Assembly (NCBI RefSeq): GCF_003443895.1
Contig: NZ_QQOA01000014.1
Location: forward strand, 1-64,000
DNA: 64,000 nt
Origin: Paraburkholderia phosphatilytica
GTDB lineage: Bacteria > Pseudomonadota > Gammaproteobacteria > Burkholderiales > Burkholderiaceae
Reading direction: 5' to 3'
The position numbers were made by a program, and so were the translations under genes. Shown here piece by piece: positions 17,937 through 27,141 of the stretch (within the stretch, counting starts at the first letter, position 1; each line of letters begins with the position of its first letter). A model generated the notes under the pieces. It was not told the DNA's origin. It did no database searches and saw only the letters and a program-made list of their open reading frames with translations.

Positions 17937-19415
17937 TCAAACGCGCACTGTACGTTGCAACACGGTCTTCGTTATGGTGTATGAATCCAGCGATCCCTCG
18001 CCGCCCTCGCGTCCCATACCGCTCTCCTTGACGCCGCCAAAAGGCGTTTCTGCGCCGGGTGCACCGAAATGGTTGATCGACAGCACTCCGCATTCGACTT
18101 CGCGGCTGATGAGTTCGGCATCGTGCAACGAGTTGGTAAACGCAAATGCCGCCAGACCCAACGACAAACCGTTGGCCAAAGCGATGCCTTCGCCCAGTTC
18201 GCGCATGGGCACACACAGCGCAAGCGGGCCAAACGGCTCCTCATTCATCGCCTTTGCATTCAGAGGCACGTCTGCGATTATCGTGGGCGCGAAGAAGTAG
18301 CCCCGCTCACCGATACGATGTCCGCCAGCGGCCACTCGCCCACCGAGGTCCTTCGCGTCCCCTACAAGTGCTTCGAGTGCGGCGAGTCTGCGTTCATTGG
18401 CAACGGGTCCCATCTGGACGCCGGGTTCAAAACCATCGCCAACACGCACCTCACTGGCGGCCTCGGCGAACGCCGAGACAAAGTCTTCATAGACCGTCTC
18501 ATGAACGATGAAGCGTGTCGGTGAAGCGCAGATCTGCCCGGCCATTCGCATTTTCGAGGCCGCTGCGAGTCGCGCGACGTTTGCAACCTCAACATGCGCC
18601 CCAACGAGCACCGGCGCGTGGCCGCCAAGTTCCATCAGAACGGGTTTCATCGCGAGCGCAGCAAGTTGAGTCAACTGTTTGCCGACCTGAACCGATCCCG
18701 TCAGCGTAATCATTCGAATTACGGGAGACGCGATCAACGTTGACGATATCTGCGCGGGGTCGCCGAACACGAGATTCAGGACGCCCGGTGGCAAACCGGC
18801 ATCGACGAAGCATTGGACAAAGGCACAGGCCGTGCCAGGTGTTTCCTCTGCGGCCTTGAGGACGACCGAGCAGCCCGCCGCCAGCGAGGCGCTGATCTTG
18901 CGCGACGGCGAACTGATCGGCACGTTCCAGGGTGTGAACGCCGCTACAGGGCCGATCGGCTGCCGCATCACCAAGCTCTGCATCTGCGGCTCGGCCGGAA
19001 CGATGGTTCCGTATGTGCGCAGACACTGGGCCGCATCCCACTCGAGAAATGTGCTGGCGCGTTCGACCTCGCCTAGTGCATCGGCAAGCGGTTTGCCCTG
19101 TTCCAGCGTGATGACGCGCGCGATTGCTTCCGCGCGGTCACGTAGCAATGCCGTCGTTCGCAGAAGCAGTTCGGCACGCATCTGCGGTGGCGTATCCCGC
19201 CACGTTTGAAAACCTCTACCCGCTGCTTCAAGCGCACGCGCAAGGTCATCAGCTGTTGCGCCTGGAACCGGACCTAGCGCACTTTCATCACTGGGATTGA
19301 CGGCTTGCCGGCAGGCAGGCCGATCAAAAATCCATTCGCCGTCGATGAAACATCCAATGCGCGGATAAGCCTTCACGGCGTCGCTTCTGATTTCCTGTGT
19401 CCCCGACAACGGCAT
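17937..19415 (-). CDS. NAD(P)-dependent aldehyde dehydrogenase (succinate-semialdehyde dehydrogenase-like)
   Basis: A 492-residue ALDH. The general base Glu262 lies in LMELGGHAP, and the nucleophile Cys296 in GQICASPTRF. The NAD-binding turn is FTPWNVP/LTGSVQVG. The pattern resembles GabD-type semialdehyde dehydrogenases, and the true substrate is uncertain. A strong AAAAAGGAG precedes the ATG. It is 157 nt downstream of the MHS permease gene on the same strand, suggesting uptake and oxidation of one compound. Confidence 0.92.
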   Translation of the reverse strand: MPLSGTQEIRSDAVKAYPRIGCFIDGEWIFDRPACRQAVNPSDESALGPVPGATADDLARALEAAGRGFQTWRDTPPQMRAELLLRTTALLRDRAEAIARVITLEQGKPLADALGEVERASTFLEWDAAQCLRTYGTIVPAEPQMQSLVMRQPIGPVAAFTPWNVPISSPSRKISASLAAGCSVVLKAAEETPGTACAFVQCFVDAGLPPGVLNLVFGDPAQISSTLIASPVIRMITLTGSVQVGKQLTQLAALAMKPVLMELGGHAPVLVGAHVEVANVARLAAASKMRMAGQICASPTRFIVHETVYEDFVSAFAEAASEVRVGDGFEPGVQMGPVANERRLAALEALVGDAKDLGGRVAAGGHRIGERGYFFAPTIIADVPLNAKAMNEEPFGPLALCVPMRELGEGIALANGLSLGLAAFAFTNSLHDAELISREVECGVLSINHFGAPGAETPFGGVKESGMGREGGEGSLDSYTITKTVLQRTVRV

Positions 19416-19572
19416 GACTTGCTCCTTTTTGTGACGTTGTTTTCAGTCGAATGAGCCGAGCGCGAGCGGTCGCAGCTTCACTTTCCACCCGTTCCCTGGT
19501 AACTTGCACAGGACGAAAGCACAGGATCGCTTCGCTGTTTCGTTGAATGTTAAGGGCACGACATTCCCTTCT

Positions 19573-20895
19573 TCATCGCGCATCCTGAATCACATCTTCG
19601 ACGAGGCCGGAGTCCGATTCGACCGACGTGCGCAGCCTAACACCTCGCGTCTCCGGTACGAACTGAGTTCCGATCAAACAGCCAACCGCAATCAACGCAA
19701 CGTAGAAAGATGGTGCCAGCGGCGTGTCCATCACCTGCGTCAGCAGCGCGGCAACGAAAGGACAAGTGCCTCCAAATACTGCGACACTAATTTGATAGGA
19801 AATCGCATGTCCCGTAGCTCTGAAAGACGTGGGGAAAAACTCCGGCGCTGCGACAAAACTCGCACCGCCATTGATGCCGAGACCTAACGCGAAAAGAAGC
19901 TGACCCAAAATAGCACCGGAGAATGTCCCGCTGCTGGCAAGGTGAATGGCCGGGTAAGCTGCAAGTGCAACCCACGCGGCGCCGAGGGATAGTATTTTTT
20001 TCCGACCAAAGCGGTCACTCAACATACCGCCTAGTGGCAAAACCAGGGCAAGCACAACGATCGAAGCCGCGTTGGAAAAAAGAGCTGAAAGTGGCTCAAG
20101 CTTCGCCACTCTTACAAGGAAGGTGTACATGAAGCCGAGAAGCAGATACGCGCCAACCGAATAGACCGGTTGAATCCTGAGAACGTTCAGCATGCTCCTG
20201 AAACCACCAGAGGTGAATAACGCCCGCAGAGGACTGCCCGCGCCAGATTCTCCGGTAGCCTGTTTGAACTCTTCCGGTTCATCAATGCTTCGGCGAAGCC
20301 AGAATCCGACTATCCCAATCAGTCCACCCAAAAGAAAAGGAAGGCGCCAGAGCCACTCGTTGTAAGCCGCGGACCCGGCCGCAAACTGCAGCCCGAGTAG
20401 CGCAAACGCTGCGAAGGCTTGCGGCAAATGCGAAAAAATCAGCGTGAAACCTACCCATCTTCCCCGGCGATCAGGCGGAGCCGCCTCGACGATATAACTC
20501 GTCGACCCCGAAGTTTCACCGCCAATCGCAAGTCCTTGTCCGAACCGGCAGGTCACAAGCAGGATAGGCGCGATGATTCCGACCTCGGCGTAAGTTGGCA
20601 GCATACCCATGGATGCGGTTCCAAGCGCCATTAACCATACTGTGGCGGCCATGACTTTCACTCGCCCGATTCGGTCAGCGAGCATGCCGAAGAACAGTCC
20701 GCCCAGCGGGCGTGCAAGGAAAGCGACGGCATACACCGCAAACGTGCTCAGGATCGCAGTGACTCGATTTCCTCCTGGAAAGAAATTCGCCGCCAGAATG
20801 GGCACTGAGAAGCCAAACACGGCGAAGTCATAGAGTTCGCCAAAATTTCCGATTGAGCCTGCTGCAAGGGCGCGCCATGGACTTGTCCTCTTCAT
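19573..20895 (-). CDS. MFS transporter, metabolite:H+ symporter (MHS) type
   Basis: A 440-residue permease with twelve membrane segments. The N-terminal FGELYDFAVFGFSVPI and the loop GGLFFGMLADRIGRVKVM are MHS-family hallmarks (relatives import shikimate, citrate, betaine or dicarboxylates). AAAAGGAGGAG precedes ATG 20895. The operator-like palindrome at 21134-21150 lies in the gap to the divergent alcohol dehydrogenase, so both genes may share control. Confidence 0.92.
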   Translation of the reverse strand: MKRTSPWRALAAGSIGNFGELYDFAVFGFSVPILAANFFPGGNRVTAILSTFAVYAVAFLARPLGGLFFGMLADRIGRVKVMAATVWLMALGTASMGMLPTYAEVGIIAPILLVTCRFGQGLAIGGETSGSTSYIVEAAPPDRRGRWVGFTLIFSHLPQAFAAFALLGLQFAAGSAAYNEWLWRLPFLLGGLIGIVGFWLRRSIDEPEEFKQATGESGAGSPLRALFTSGGFRSMLNVLRIQPVYSVGAYLLLGFMYTFLVRVAKLEPLSALFSNAASIVVLALVLPLGGMLSDRFGRKKILSLGAAWVALAAYPAIHLASSGTFSGAILGQLLFALGLGINGGASFVAAPEFFPTSFRATGHAISYQISVAVFGGTCPFVAALLTQVMDTPLAPSFYVALIAVGCLIGTQFVPETRGVRLRTSVESDSGLVEDVIQDAR

Positions 20896-21133
20896 TTGTC
20901 TCCTCCTTTTTGGTAGCCACCTGATAGAAGCAGGCTGCTGATTTTTTGCAACTTCCGCAGCGATCACTTTCCTGTGGCTTACGCTCCGCTACAGCACGCA
21001 TTTGAGAAGTGCCCGATCAGTTCCAATTGCCCGACGAACCGCCTTCTGACATGCGGCCATCGGATATTGCGACGACAACACTTCCCTTAGCACACAAATC
21101 CAGAGTAGCATGAATTCTGTTGAATAGCATCGA

Positions 21134-21150
21134 TTCCATTCATCGGAACC
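21134..21150. promoter_or_regulatory. Operator palindrome, copy 1 (IclR-type candidate)
   Basis: ATTCCATTCATCGGAAC fits RTTYCR-N5-YGRAAC. It lies in the 326-nt gap between the divergent MHS permease (start 20895) and alcohol dehydrogenase (start 21222). TTGACA at 21163-21168 lies 12 nt downstream on the plus side, but its -10 (TGCAAA) is weak. On the minus side a TACTCT lies 25 nt away. Confidence 0.75.
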
Positions 21151-21221
21151 ATATGAACAATTTGACATGCTTATTGCCGCGCCCTGCAAAGCGTACGTCG
21201 AGAATCAAAGGGAGGAGTTAA

Positions 21222-22244
21222 ATGCACGGAATCGTTTTCCAAGGCGATTGCAAACTTGACTTGCTTGCCGTTCCCGATCCAACGCCTGGTCCCGGGGAAG
21301 TTGTTCTCGAGATCAAGGCTTCGGGGATGTGCGGCAGTGACCTGCATTTCTATCGTCGTCCTGCCAACGCCGTGGTTGATGCGATGATTGCTGGACACGA
21401 GCCGTGTGGTGTCGTCGTTGCTGTAGCGCCAGGCGTCGTTAGTCCATACGCCCGGATCGGTGCCCGGGTGATGGTCCATCACTATCACGGATGCGCGGGA
21501 TGCATCGACTGCCGCTCAGGCTGGCCACAAATGTGCCGGAATGGTCCGCTCACGGTTTATAGCGCTAACGCTCACGGTGCGCACGCTCCCTACATGAAAG
21601 TCCGCGCGGACACGTTGGTTCCCCTTGACGACAATTTGAGCTTCGAGGCAGGCGCGGCGATTTCCTGCGGGACCGGTACCGCATGGGGTGCATTTGAACG
21701 CATGAAATTGACGGGTCGAGACACCGTCGCAATTTTCGGCCAGGGGCCGGTCGGGCTGTCCGCGACGCTTCTTGCGAAGGCTCAAGGAGCCCGGATCATC
21801 GCACTTGACGTCGATGAAGTGCGGCTTAAACACGCCAGGCAGTTCGGGGCCGATATCGCGCTTAACCCGCGAGATGGAAAGATCCCAGAGATGATTCGAG
21901 ACATGACCGGAGGACGGGGAGCGACGATGGCATTGGAAACTTCCGGCGTCGCTCGTGCCGGTCAAGATGCCCTCAAATGCGTTGAACCGTGGGGAACAAT
22001 CTGCCTCGTTGGGCTAGGGGCAGAGCTTACGATCTCTCTGTCTGAATTTTTGCGTAGTCAACTGCGCATTCTGACGTCATGGACCATGTCAATACCCGCG
22101 CAAAAGGCATGCGCAGACTTCATCGTTTCCCGTGGTATCAAACTGGACCCCCTATTTACTGATCGGTGGAGTCTCGATCAGGCAGGTGCGGCCTACGAGA
22201 AGTTCAACCGCCAGAGTGGTGGCAAAGGCGTATTTCTGATGTAA
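21222..22244 (+). CDS. Zinc-dependent alcohol dehydrogenase (threonine/sorbitol dehydrogenase-like)
   Basis: A 340-residue medium-chain dehydrogenase. Catalytic zinc ligands are in CGSDLHFYR and AGHEPCG. The structural zinc lobe is CAGCIDCRSGWPQMC, and the NAD site is GQGPVGLSATLLAKA followed by an acidic residue (ALDVDE) that favours NAD. GGGAGGAG precedes the ATG. It probably oxidises a secondary alcohol or polyol-like intermediate. It is downstream of operator copy 1. Confidence 0.92.
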   Translation: MHGIVFQGDCKLDLLAVPDPTPGPGEVVLEIKASGMCGSDLHFYRRPANAVVDAMIAGHEPCGVVVAVAPGVVSPYARIGARVMVHHYHGCAGCIDCRSGWPQMCRNGPLTVYSANAHGAHAPYMKVRADTLVPLDDNLSFEAGAAISCGTGTAWGAFERMKLTGRDTVAIFGQGPVGLSATLLAKAQGARIIALDVDEVRLKHARQFGADIALNPRDGKIPEMIRDMTGGRGATMALETSGVARAGQDALKCVEPWGTICLVGLGAELTISLSEFLRSQLRILTSWTMSIPAQKACADFIVSRGIKLDPLFTDRWSLDQAGAAYEKFNRQSGGKGVFLM

Positions 22245-22480
22245 GGGCGACCGCGCAAAGCAATCCCTGTTTCCGTCCACCTTCAGAATCTGCATGGTTT
22301 CGCCGGCGCCTCGCATAGTTGATATGGAAGATTACCAACCACACCGAATATGGATAGGTGTTCCTTGACGGCAGCAAGGCTTTTCTCGACGAGAACTCAT
22401 TTTCGGCATTCCCATCATGAAGACCGCCCCCCCCCCGAACGCCCTCGTCTAAACGACTCGCCGAGGCGAATCCCGAGGCC

Positions 22481-22774
22481 ATGGAGCATTACCGTCGAAT
22501 GCGCGCAGTGCTTTTACGGCATGCCGATGTCGATGCAGCCCTAAGCGAAGTTGTGCTCACCGTCCAGTTTGCGGTATTGGGAGAAGAAACTGCGTTCAAG
22601 GTTCATGCTCAGCGCGCGTTGACGCTAGGCGCGAGCGCAACACAGTTGCGCGGCGTGCTAATGGCAGGACTGGGGGTTACCCTCGTCGCCTCTGCGACCG
22701 CGCGAGCACTTGCGTGGTTGGACGAAGCGTACGCTAGTACTGGCACATCTTCTTCTACGGATAGCGACACCTGA
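22481..22774 (+). CDS. Carboxymuconolactone decarboxylase-family protein, N-terminus interrupted at a C10 tract
   Basis: The 97-residue frame reads as a CMD/AhpD-like helical protein (KVHAQRALTLGASATQLRGVLMAG), with no CxxC. A better start is ATG 22417 (MKTAPP), but a run of ten C (22427-22436) puts it out of frame. With nine C the two parts join as PSSKRLAEANPEAMEHYRRM, a typical N-terminus. Either the gene is frameshifted, or the tract varies in length, or the sequence has a homopolymer error. It lies behind the alcohol dehydrogenase gene. Confidence 0.65.
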   Translation: MEHYRRMRAVLLRHADVDAALSEVVLTVQFAVLGEETAFKVHAQRALTLGASATQLRGVLMAGLGVTLVASATARALAWLDEAYASTGTSSSTDSDT

Positions 22775-22872
22775 GCGAGGTTCCTGTCCGCGTCGCATTT
22801 CCGCAAGCCGCCCCGTAATCGGGATGGACCCGAATCCCCCTTGCAGGGGTCGCTCATTTCTCCCGCCCTTTG

Positions 22873-22889
22873 GTTTCGAACATCGGAAC
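22873..22889. promoter_or_regulatory. Operator palindrome, copy 9 (porin promoter)
   Basis: GTTTCGAACATCGGAAC fits the RTTYCR-N5-YGRAAC consensus and lies 13 nt upstream of a good -35 box that points at the porin gene. Confidence 0.7.
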
Positions 22890-22902
22890 CGGTGCTAAAA
22901 AG

Positions 22903-22931
22903 TTGACGCGTCAAATCGTCCTTACTAGATT
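22903..22931 (+). promoter_or_regulatory. Predicted sigma-70 promoter for the porin gene
   Basis: TTGACG (22903-22908), a 17-nt spacer and TAGATT (22926-22931). The operator centre would be near -59 to the predicted transcription start, a normal activator position. The leader to the ATG would be about 245 nt. No other gene lies between 22775 and 23184. Confidence 0.6.
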
Positions 22932-23184
22932 TCTACACGCGTGGTTCCTGTGAATCGCTGCAAGACGAGAACCTTAGAGACAAGTCCGCGCCAGTTCGGA
23001 AAAAAGCCCTTCCGAGATGGTGCTTCACGTCCCGACCCGTTCCCCTATTGAGCCGAAACAGATGCGCAGACGCCTCGACGTCAGCGACGCGGCGTCAGCG
23101 AAAACGAATTTAGGATCCTTCCGCGAGTCGTTTGGAGATACGACTATCTCTTAGCTTACCTATCAATAAAATCGGAGACAGGCA

Positions 23185-24366
23185 ATGAAAATGAAATTCT
23201 TGTTCCTAGCAGCACTTGGCATTACTAACGTGTCGGCTTTCGCACAAAGCAGTGTGACGTTGTACGGCATCATCGATGAAGGGGTCAACTACAACAGCAA
23301 TGCGGGAGGTGAACGTCTCTACAACCTGTCGAGTGGCGTTCTCAACGGAAGTCGTTGGGGTTTGCGGGGGCGTGAGGATCTCGGCGGCGGATTCAATGCT
23401 CTCTTCGTCCTCGAAAGCGGGTTCGACGTGAACAACGGCAAGCTCGGTCAAGGCGGTCTGATTTTCGGCCGGCAGGCATACGTCGGATTGAGCAGCCAGT
23501 ATGGGACCGTGACCCTCGGTCGCCAGTACGACATGGTCGTCGACAACCTTGGTCAGTTCGAGGTCGGCGATCAATGGGGCGGGTACATGGCTGCACATCC
23601 AGCCGATCTCGACAACTTCAATAACACCTATCGGGTCAACAACGAAATCAAGTACACGAGCAAGCCGATCGCCGGGCTCACGTTCGGCGGCACTTACTCT
23701 CTCGGTGGGGTTGCGGGCAACGTAAGTCGCAACCAGATCTGGTCGCTGGGGGCCAATTACGCCAATGGCCCCCTCCTCGCTGGCGTAGGCTACCTGAACG
23801 TCCGGAACCCCAATGTCTCGTTCTACGGTGGGGGCGGATCGCCGGCCTCGACTGTTAATGGCGTCCCCGGATCAAATCTCGGATCGTCCCCCGTCATTTC
23901 CGGATACGCGTCAGCACATACGTTACAGGTCATCGGAGCAGGTGGTGCTTATACATTTGGCGCCGCGAGCTTTGGAGCGACTTATTCGAACACGAAATTC
24001 ATGAGCCTCGGCGACAGGACAACAGGCCCGGTACCCGCTGGTGGCATTTCTGGCACCGCCACGTTCAACAACGCCGAGGTGAACTTCAAGTATCAGATTA
24101 CTCCAGCGCTCGTTGCCGGCGTCGCATACGACTATACCCACAATAGCGGTGCATCGGAGCAAAGCTCGGCCACCTATCATCAGGAGTCGGCTGGTGCAGA
24201 CTACTTCCTTTCGAAGCGGACGGACGTCTATACGGTTGCGACTTTCCAGCAGGCGCACGGAACGGACTCCACCGGCAAGACCGCCGTCGCGTCTATCAAT
24301 CAGTTGACCCCTTCGACCTCGAATCATCAGGTCGCCGTACGCTTCGGCATTCGCCACAAGTTCTAA
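23185..24366 (+). CDS. Gram-negative general porin
   Basis: A 393-residue outer-membrane porin of the Burkholderiales OmpC/Omp38 type. A signal peptide (MKMKFLFLAALGITNVSAFA) is cleaved before QSSVTLYG, the usual first beta strand. The sequence alternates strands with glycine-rich loops. It ends in RFGIRHKF with the terminal Phe needed for outer-membrane assembly. CGGAGACAGG precedes the ATG. Under operator copy 9 it would open the outer membrane to the substrate of the island. Confidence 0.95.
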   Translation: MKMKFLFLAALGITNVSAFAQSSVTLYGIIDEGVNYNSNAGGERLYNLSSGVLNGSRWGLRGREDLGGGFNALFVLESGFDVNNGKLGQGGLIFGRQAYVGLSSQYGTVTLGRQYDMVVDNLGQFEVGDQWGGYMAAHPADLDNFNNTYRVNNEIKYTSKPIAGLTFGGTYSLGGVAGNVSRNQIWSLGANYANGPLLAGVGYLNVRNPNVSFYGGGGSPASTVNGVPGSNLGSSPVISGYASAHTLQVIGAGGAYTFGAASFGATYSNTKFMSLGDRTTGPVPAGGISGTATFNNAEVNFKYQITPALVAGVAYDYTHNSGASEQSSATYHQESAGADYFLSKRTDVYTVATFQQAHGTDSTGKTAVASINQLTPSTSNHQVAVRFGIRHKF

Positions 24367-24443
24367 CGTAGCAATTTCCCCGGACGTCGTCGGCGCGGGT
24401 TCGCAAAAATCGGGCTTGCCAGTACGAGAACGAGAAATATAGT

Positions 24444-24469
24444 GCCGGCCATGTTCGTTCATGGCCGGC
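24444..24469. terminator. Bidirectional hairpin between convergent genes
   Basis: GCCGGCCATG, a 6-nt TTCGTT loop and the exact complement CATGGCCGGC form a 10-bp stem between the porin stop (24366) and the epimerase stop (24489). The plus side lacks a T-run, and the minus side has a short T-rich tail. It probably terminates both transcripts. Confidence 0.75.
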
Positions 24470-24488
24470 CTGCCGTCGATTATCCTGT

Positions 24489-25469
24489 TCAACGGGTCTG
24501 GCCGTTCCGGTACGTCCGGTACCTGGCCGCGTACTCGGCGACACCCTGTCTAATCTGCAACTGTGGTGTCCAGTCGAGGAGATCCCTTGCCAACGTGATG
24601 TCCAGCGGCACCCGACTCTTGACGTTTTCTTCCTCAAGCGGAGTCAATGCGTCACCGATGTCGATGTCGGCGCCATTTACGGTATGGCGAACGATTTCCG
24701 CAATCTCAGCTGGCGATACCAGATTTCCTGCAGCGACATTAACGACATGCGAGCGTCCCGCATACGGGCCTTCGTAATCCACCGCTTTCGCCACGGCGCG
24801 ACTCACGTCGAGCACGTGAGTCAGGTCCCGCTTCATTCGCCCCCCAGTCGCGAACACCGTTTTTAGTCCGTCAACGGCATTCTCGACCATCGGCTTGATG
24901 TAAAGCGGCGTGCGCATACCGAATCCATACACCGCAGCAATCCGAAGTGCGAGAAAATCGATCCCGTGAAACTGGCTGTACGACATGCCAATGGCTTCCG
25001 CGATCATCTTGGAAGTCCCATAGTGCGCGGAGGGATTCGCGTTAGATACAGAAAAGACCGGATCGGTTTCCTTCTGGACAGAACCCACTCCGGCATGGCA
25101 CGCCGTGTTACTCGAGATCAGGACAACCTTTTTCACCTCATGCTTGCGTGCGACTTCGCATACGTTGACGAACCCCATGACGTTGGTCTGGTAAAAACCA
25201 CCGGGATCCTCAAGCGACGGCTCGAAACCTACGCGCGCCGCCGCATGCACCACGGCGTCCGGCTTGACTTCCTCGCAGACCGCGGACAGTGCTGCGACGT
25301 CGGAAATTTCGCCCAGACTCAGGACGCCCGCCAGTTCCGGCGCAACCGACGCAAGGTCCGACATGACGTGCGCACGGTCGTACAAGTGGACGTCATGTCC
25401 TGCGCTGCGCAAGGCGTTGAAAATATACGCACCGAGAAATCCCGCACCACCGGTGAGAAGAACCTTCAT
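24489..25469 (-). CDS. NAD-dependent epimerase/dehydratase family protein
   Basis: A 326-residue extended SDR. The cofactor motif GGAGFLGAYIF is at residues 7-17. The catalytic Tyr and Lys are in SAHYGTSKM, with an upstream Ser/Thr stretch LISSNTACH. Sugar-nucleotide epimerases have this layout, but family members also act in aromatic or lactone pathways. AAGGGATAG precedes the ATG. It diverges from the MHS permease gene at 25698, with operator copy 2 in the gap. Confidence 0.88.
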   Translation of the reverse strand: MKVLLTGGAGFLGAYIFNALRSAGHDVHLYDRAHVMSDLASVAPELAGVLSLGEISDVAALSAVCEEVKPDAVVHAAARVGFEPSLEDPGGFYQTNVMGFVNVCEVARKHEVKKVVLISSNTACHAGVGSVQKETDPVFSVSNANPSAHYGTSKMIAEAIGMSYSQFHGIDFLALRIAAVYGFGMRTPLYIKPMVENAVDGLKTVFATGGRMKRDLTHVLDVSRAVAKAVDYEGPYAGRSHVVNVAAGNLVSPAEIAEIVRHTVNGADIDIGDALTPLEEENVKSRVPLDITLARDLLDWTPQLQIRQGVAEYAARYRTYRNGQTR

Positions 25470-25569
25470 GAACTATCCCTTATCAAATGCGGCCGGTTAA
25501 GGCCGGTGGGCGCTCGCCGCCCTGAGTGCTCCAAGCCCGATTATGAGGCCCACATGTTGAAACATTAAA

Positions 25570-25586
25570 GTTCCACTGATCGAAAC
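25570..25586. promoter_or_regulatory. Operator palindrome, copy 2
   Basis: GTTCCACTGATCGAAAC lies between the divergent epimerase and MHS permease genes, 14 nt upstream of a plus-strand -35 box. Confidence 0.75.
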
Positions 25587-25600
25587 CAATTCTAAAAATA

Positions 25601-25629
25601 TTGACCCTTGCCTAGAATCGGAATAGATT
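25601..25629 (+). promoter_or_regulatory. Predicted sigma-70 promoter for the MHS permease gene
   Basis: TTGACC (25601-25606), a 17-nt spacer and TAGATT (25624-25629). The spacing to the palindrome is almost the same as at the porin and acyl-CoA synthetase promoters. Confidence 0.65.
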
Positions 25630-25697
25630 GCTTTCCGGTGGTCGAGCATCTGCAGCCTGATCGCTAGAACGATATCGAAAAATTACGGAGACAGACG

Positions 25698-27032
25698 ATG
25701 GCAAGCACAGCATCGACCGCGCGGCAAAAGCGACTGATCATTGCATCCACGTTCATCGGATCGACAATCGAGTGGTACGACTTTTTCATCTTCGGCACGG
25801 TCTCAGCACTCTTCCTCAACAAGCTGTTTTTCCCTGCCGTCGATCCTACGATGGGAACCATTTTCGGTTTCATGACGTTCGCGACGGCGTGGCTGGTCCG
25901 CCCGATCGGAGGCGTGGTCGCCGGACACCTGGGCGACAGGATCGGCCGCAAGACTACGCTGTTGTGGAGCTTCATCATCATGGGAGCCGCGACGACGCTC
26001 ATCGGGTTGCTGCCTACATACGAGAGTGCCGGATACGTCGGTGCGGTTCTCCTTGTCCTGCTTCGCATCGTGCAGGGTCTGTCGGCGGGCGCCGAGTACG
26101 GTGGTGCGATCGTGGCTGTAGTCGAGCACGCCGATGAATCGCGACGCGGCCTGTTCGGCAGCGTTCCCCAGAGTGCAGCATTCTTCGGTCTCCTGCTCGG
26201 AAATCTGACCTTCCTGGCAATGACGACGCTCGACAAACAGGCGCTAATGAATTGGGGTTGGCGTGTGCCATTCGTGCTGAGTGCAGCGATGCTGATGGTT
26301 GGCATCTATATCCGGAACAGGGTTGCCGAGTCGCCGGCGTTCGTGAAGGCAAAGGCCGCGGGAAATATCGAAAAACTACCTGTGATGACCGTGCTCCGCG
26401 AGTTCCCGCGGCAACTCCTAGGCGTACTGTTCGCCCAGGCGGCGCCCAACACGTTTTTCTATACCTGCGCCGTGGCGATGGTGTCGTATGCGGTATCGAA
26501 GCTCAAGATGAACCAGGCTGACATGCTGATCGCCGTATCGATCGGCGCGGCAGTGGAAATGCTGATGATCCCGGTCTATGGGATTCTCTCCGACAGGATC
26601 GGGCGTCGAAAGGTATTCGTCTGGGGTATTGCTGCACTTCTTATCGGTGCAATTCCGTTTTGTCTCGCCGTCGAGGCCCGCTCCTACGCCGGCATGGTCG
26701 CAGGCTACGTCTGGGTACTTGGCGTGGGACACGCCGCTTGCCATAGTTCGCAGGCTTCGCTTTTTTCGGATATGTTCCCCACATCGGTCCGGTACACTGG
26801 AATTTCCGCGGGATATCAGATGTCCGGGGCAATCTTCGGTGGCCCCCTACCAATCGTCGCGACCATCCTTATCGCTTATCAGAACGGTGGCATCCGCCTC
26901 TTCTTCGGTTACGCAATGCTGATCGGTCTCGTGAGCCTCATCGCCATCATGGCCAGCAAGCCCCACTATTCTCTCGTGGGTAGCGCCGGCGGTCAGCGTG
27001 GACGCGAGCACCAGATCAACACGGTGCCCTGA
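25698..27032 (+). CDS. MFS transporter, MHS family (shikimate/betaine permease-like)
   Basis: A 444-residue proton symporter with twelve membrane segments. STIEWYDFFIFGTVSALFLN near the N-terminus and GVVAGHLGDRIGRKTTL are classical MHS signatures. EYGGAIVAVVEH and LFGSVPQSAAFFG mark segments 4-5. ACGGAGACAG precedes the ATG. It lies directly upstream of an amidohydrolase gene on the same strand, which suggests import of the compound that the hydrolase attacks. Confidence 0.94.
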   Translation: MASTASTARQKRLIIASTFIGSTIEWYDFFIFGTVSALFLNKLFFPAVDPTMGTIFGFMTFATAWLVRPIGGVVAGHLGDRIGRKTTLLWSFIIMGAATTLIGLLPTYESAGYVGAVLLVLLRIVQGLSAGAEYGGAIVAVVEHADESRRGLFGSVPQSAAFFGLLLGNLTFLAMTTLDKQALMNWGWRVPFVLSAAMLMVGIYIRNRVAESPAFVKAKAAGNIEKLPVMTVLREFPRQLLGVLFAQAAPNTFFYTCAVAMVSYAVSKLKMNQADMLIAVSIGAAVEMLMIPVYGILSDRIGRRKVFVWGIAALLIGAIPFCLAVEARSYAGMVAGYVWVLGVGHAACHSSQASLFSDMFPTSVRYTGISAGYQMSGAIFGGPLPIVATILIAYQNGGIRLFFGYAMLIGLVSLIAIMASKPHYSLVGSAGGQRGREHQINTVP

Positions 27033-27048
27033 ACGGAGGATCCATACT

Positions 27049-27079
27049 GCCGGCGTAGACGGACTCCGTTCGCGCCGGC
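27049..27079 (+). terminator. Hairpin after the MHS permease gene
   Basis: GCCGGCG (27049-27055) pairs with CGCCGGC (27073-27079), and an inner ACGGA/TCCGT pair closes the loop. It lies 17 nt after the stop with no T-run, so it may only attenuate transcription into the amidohydrolase gene. Confidence 0.45.
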
Positions 27080-27141
27080 CGCACCAAACGGCAGCCACGT
27101 GACGGTTGCTTCGTTCTTGTCGTTACGGATTACTCGCCCGC

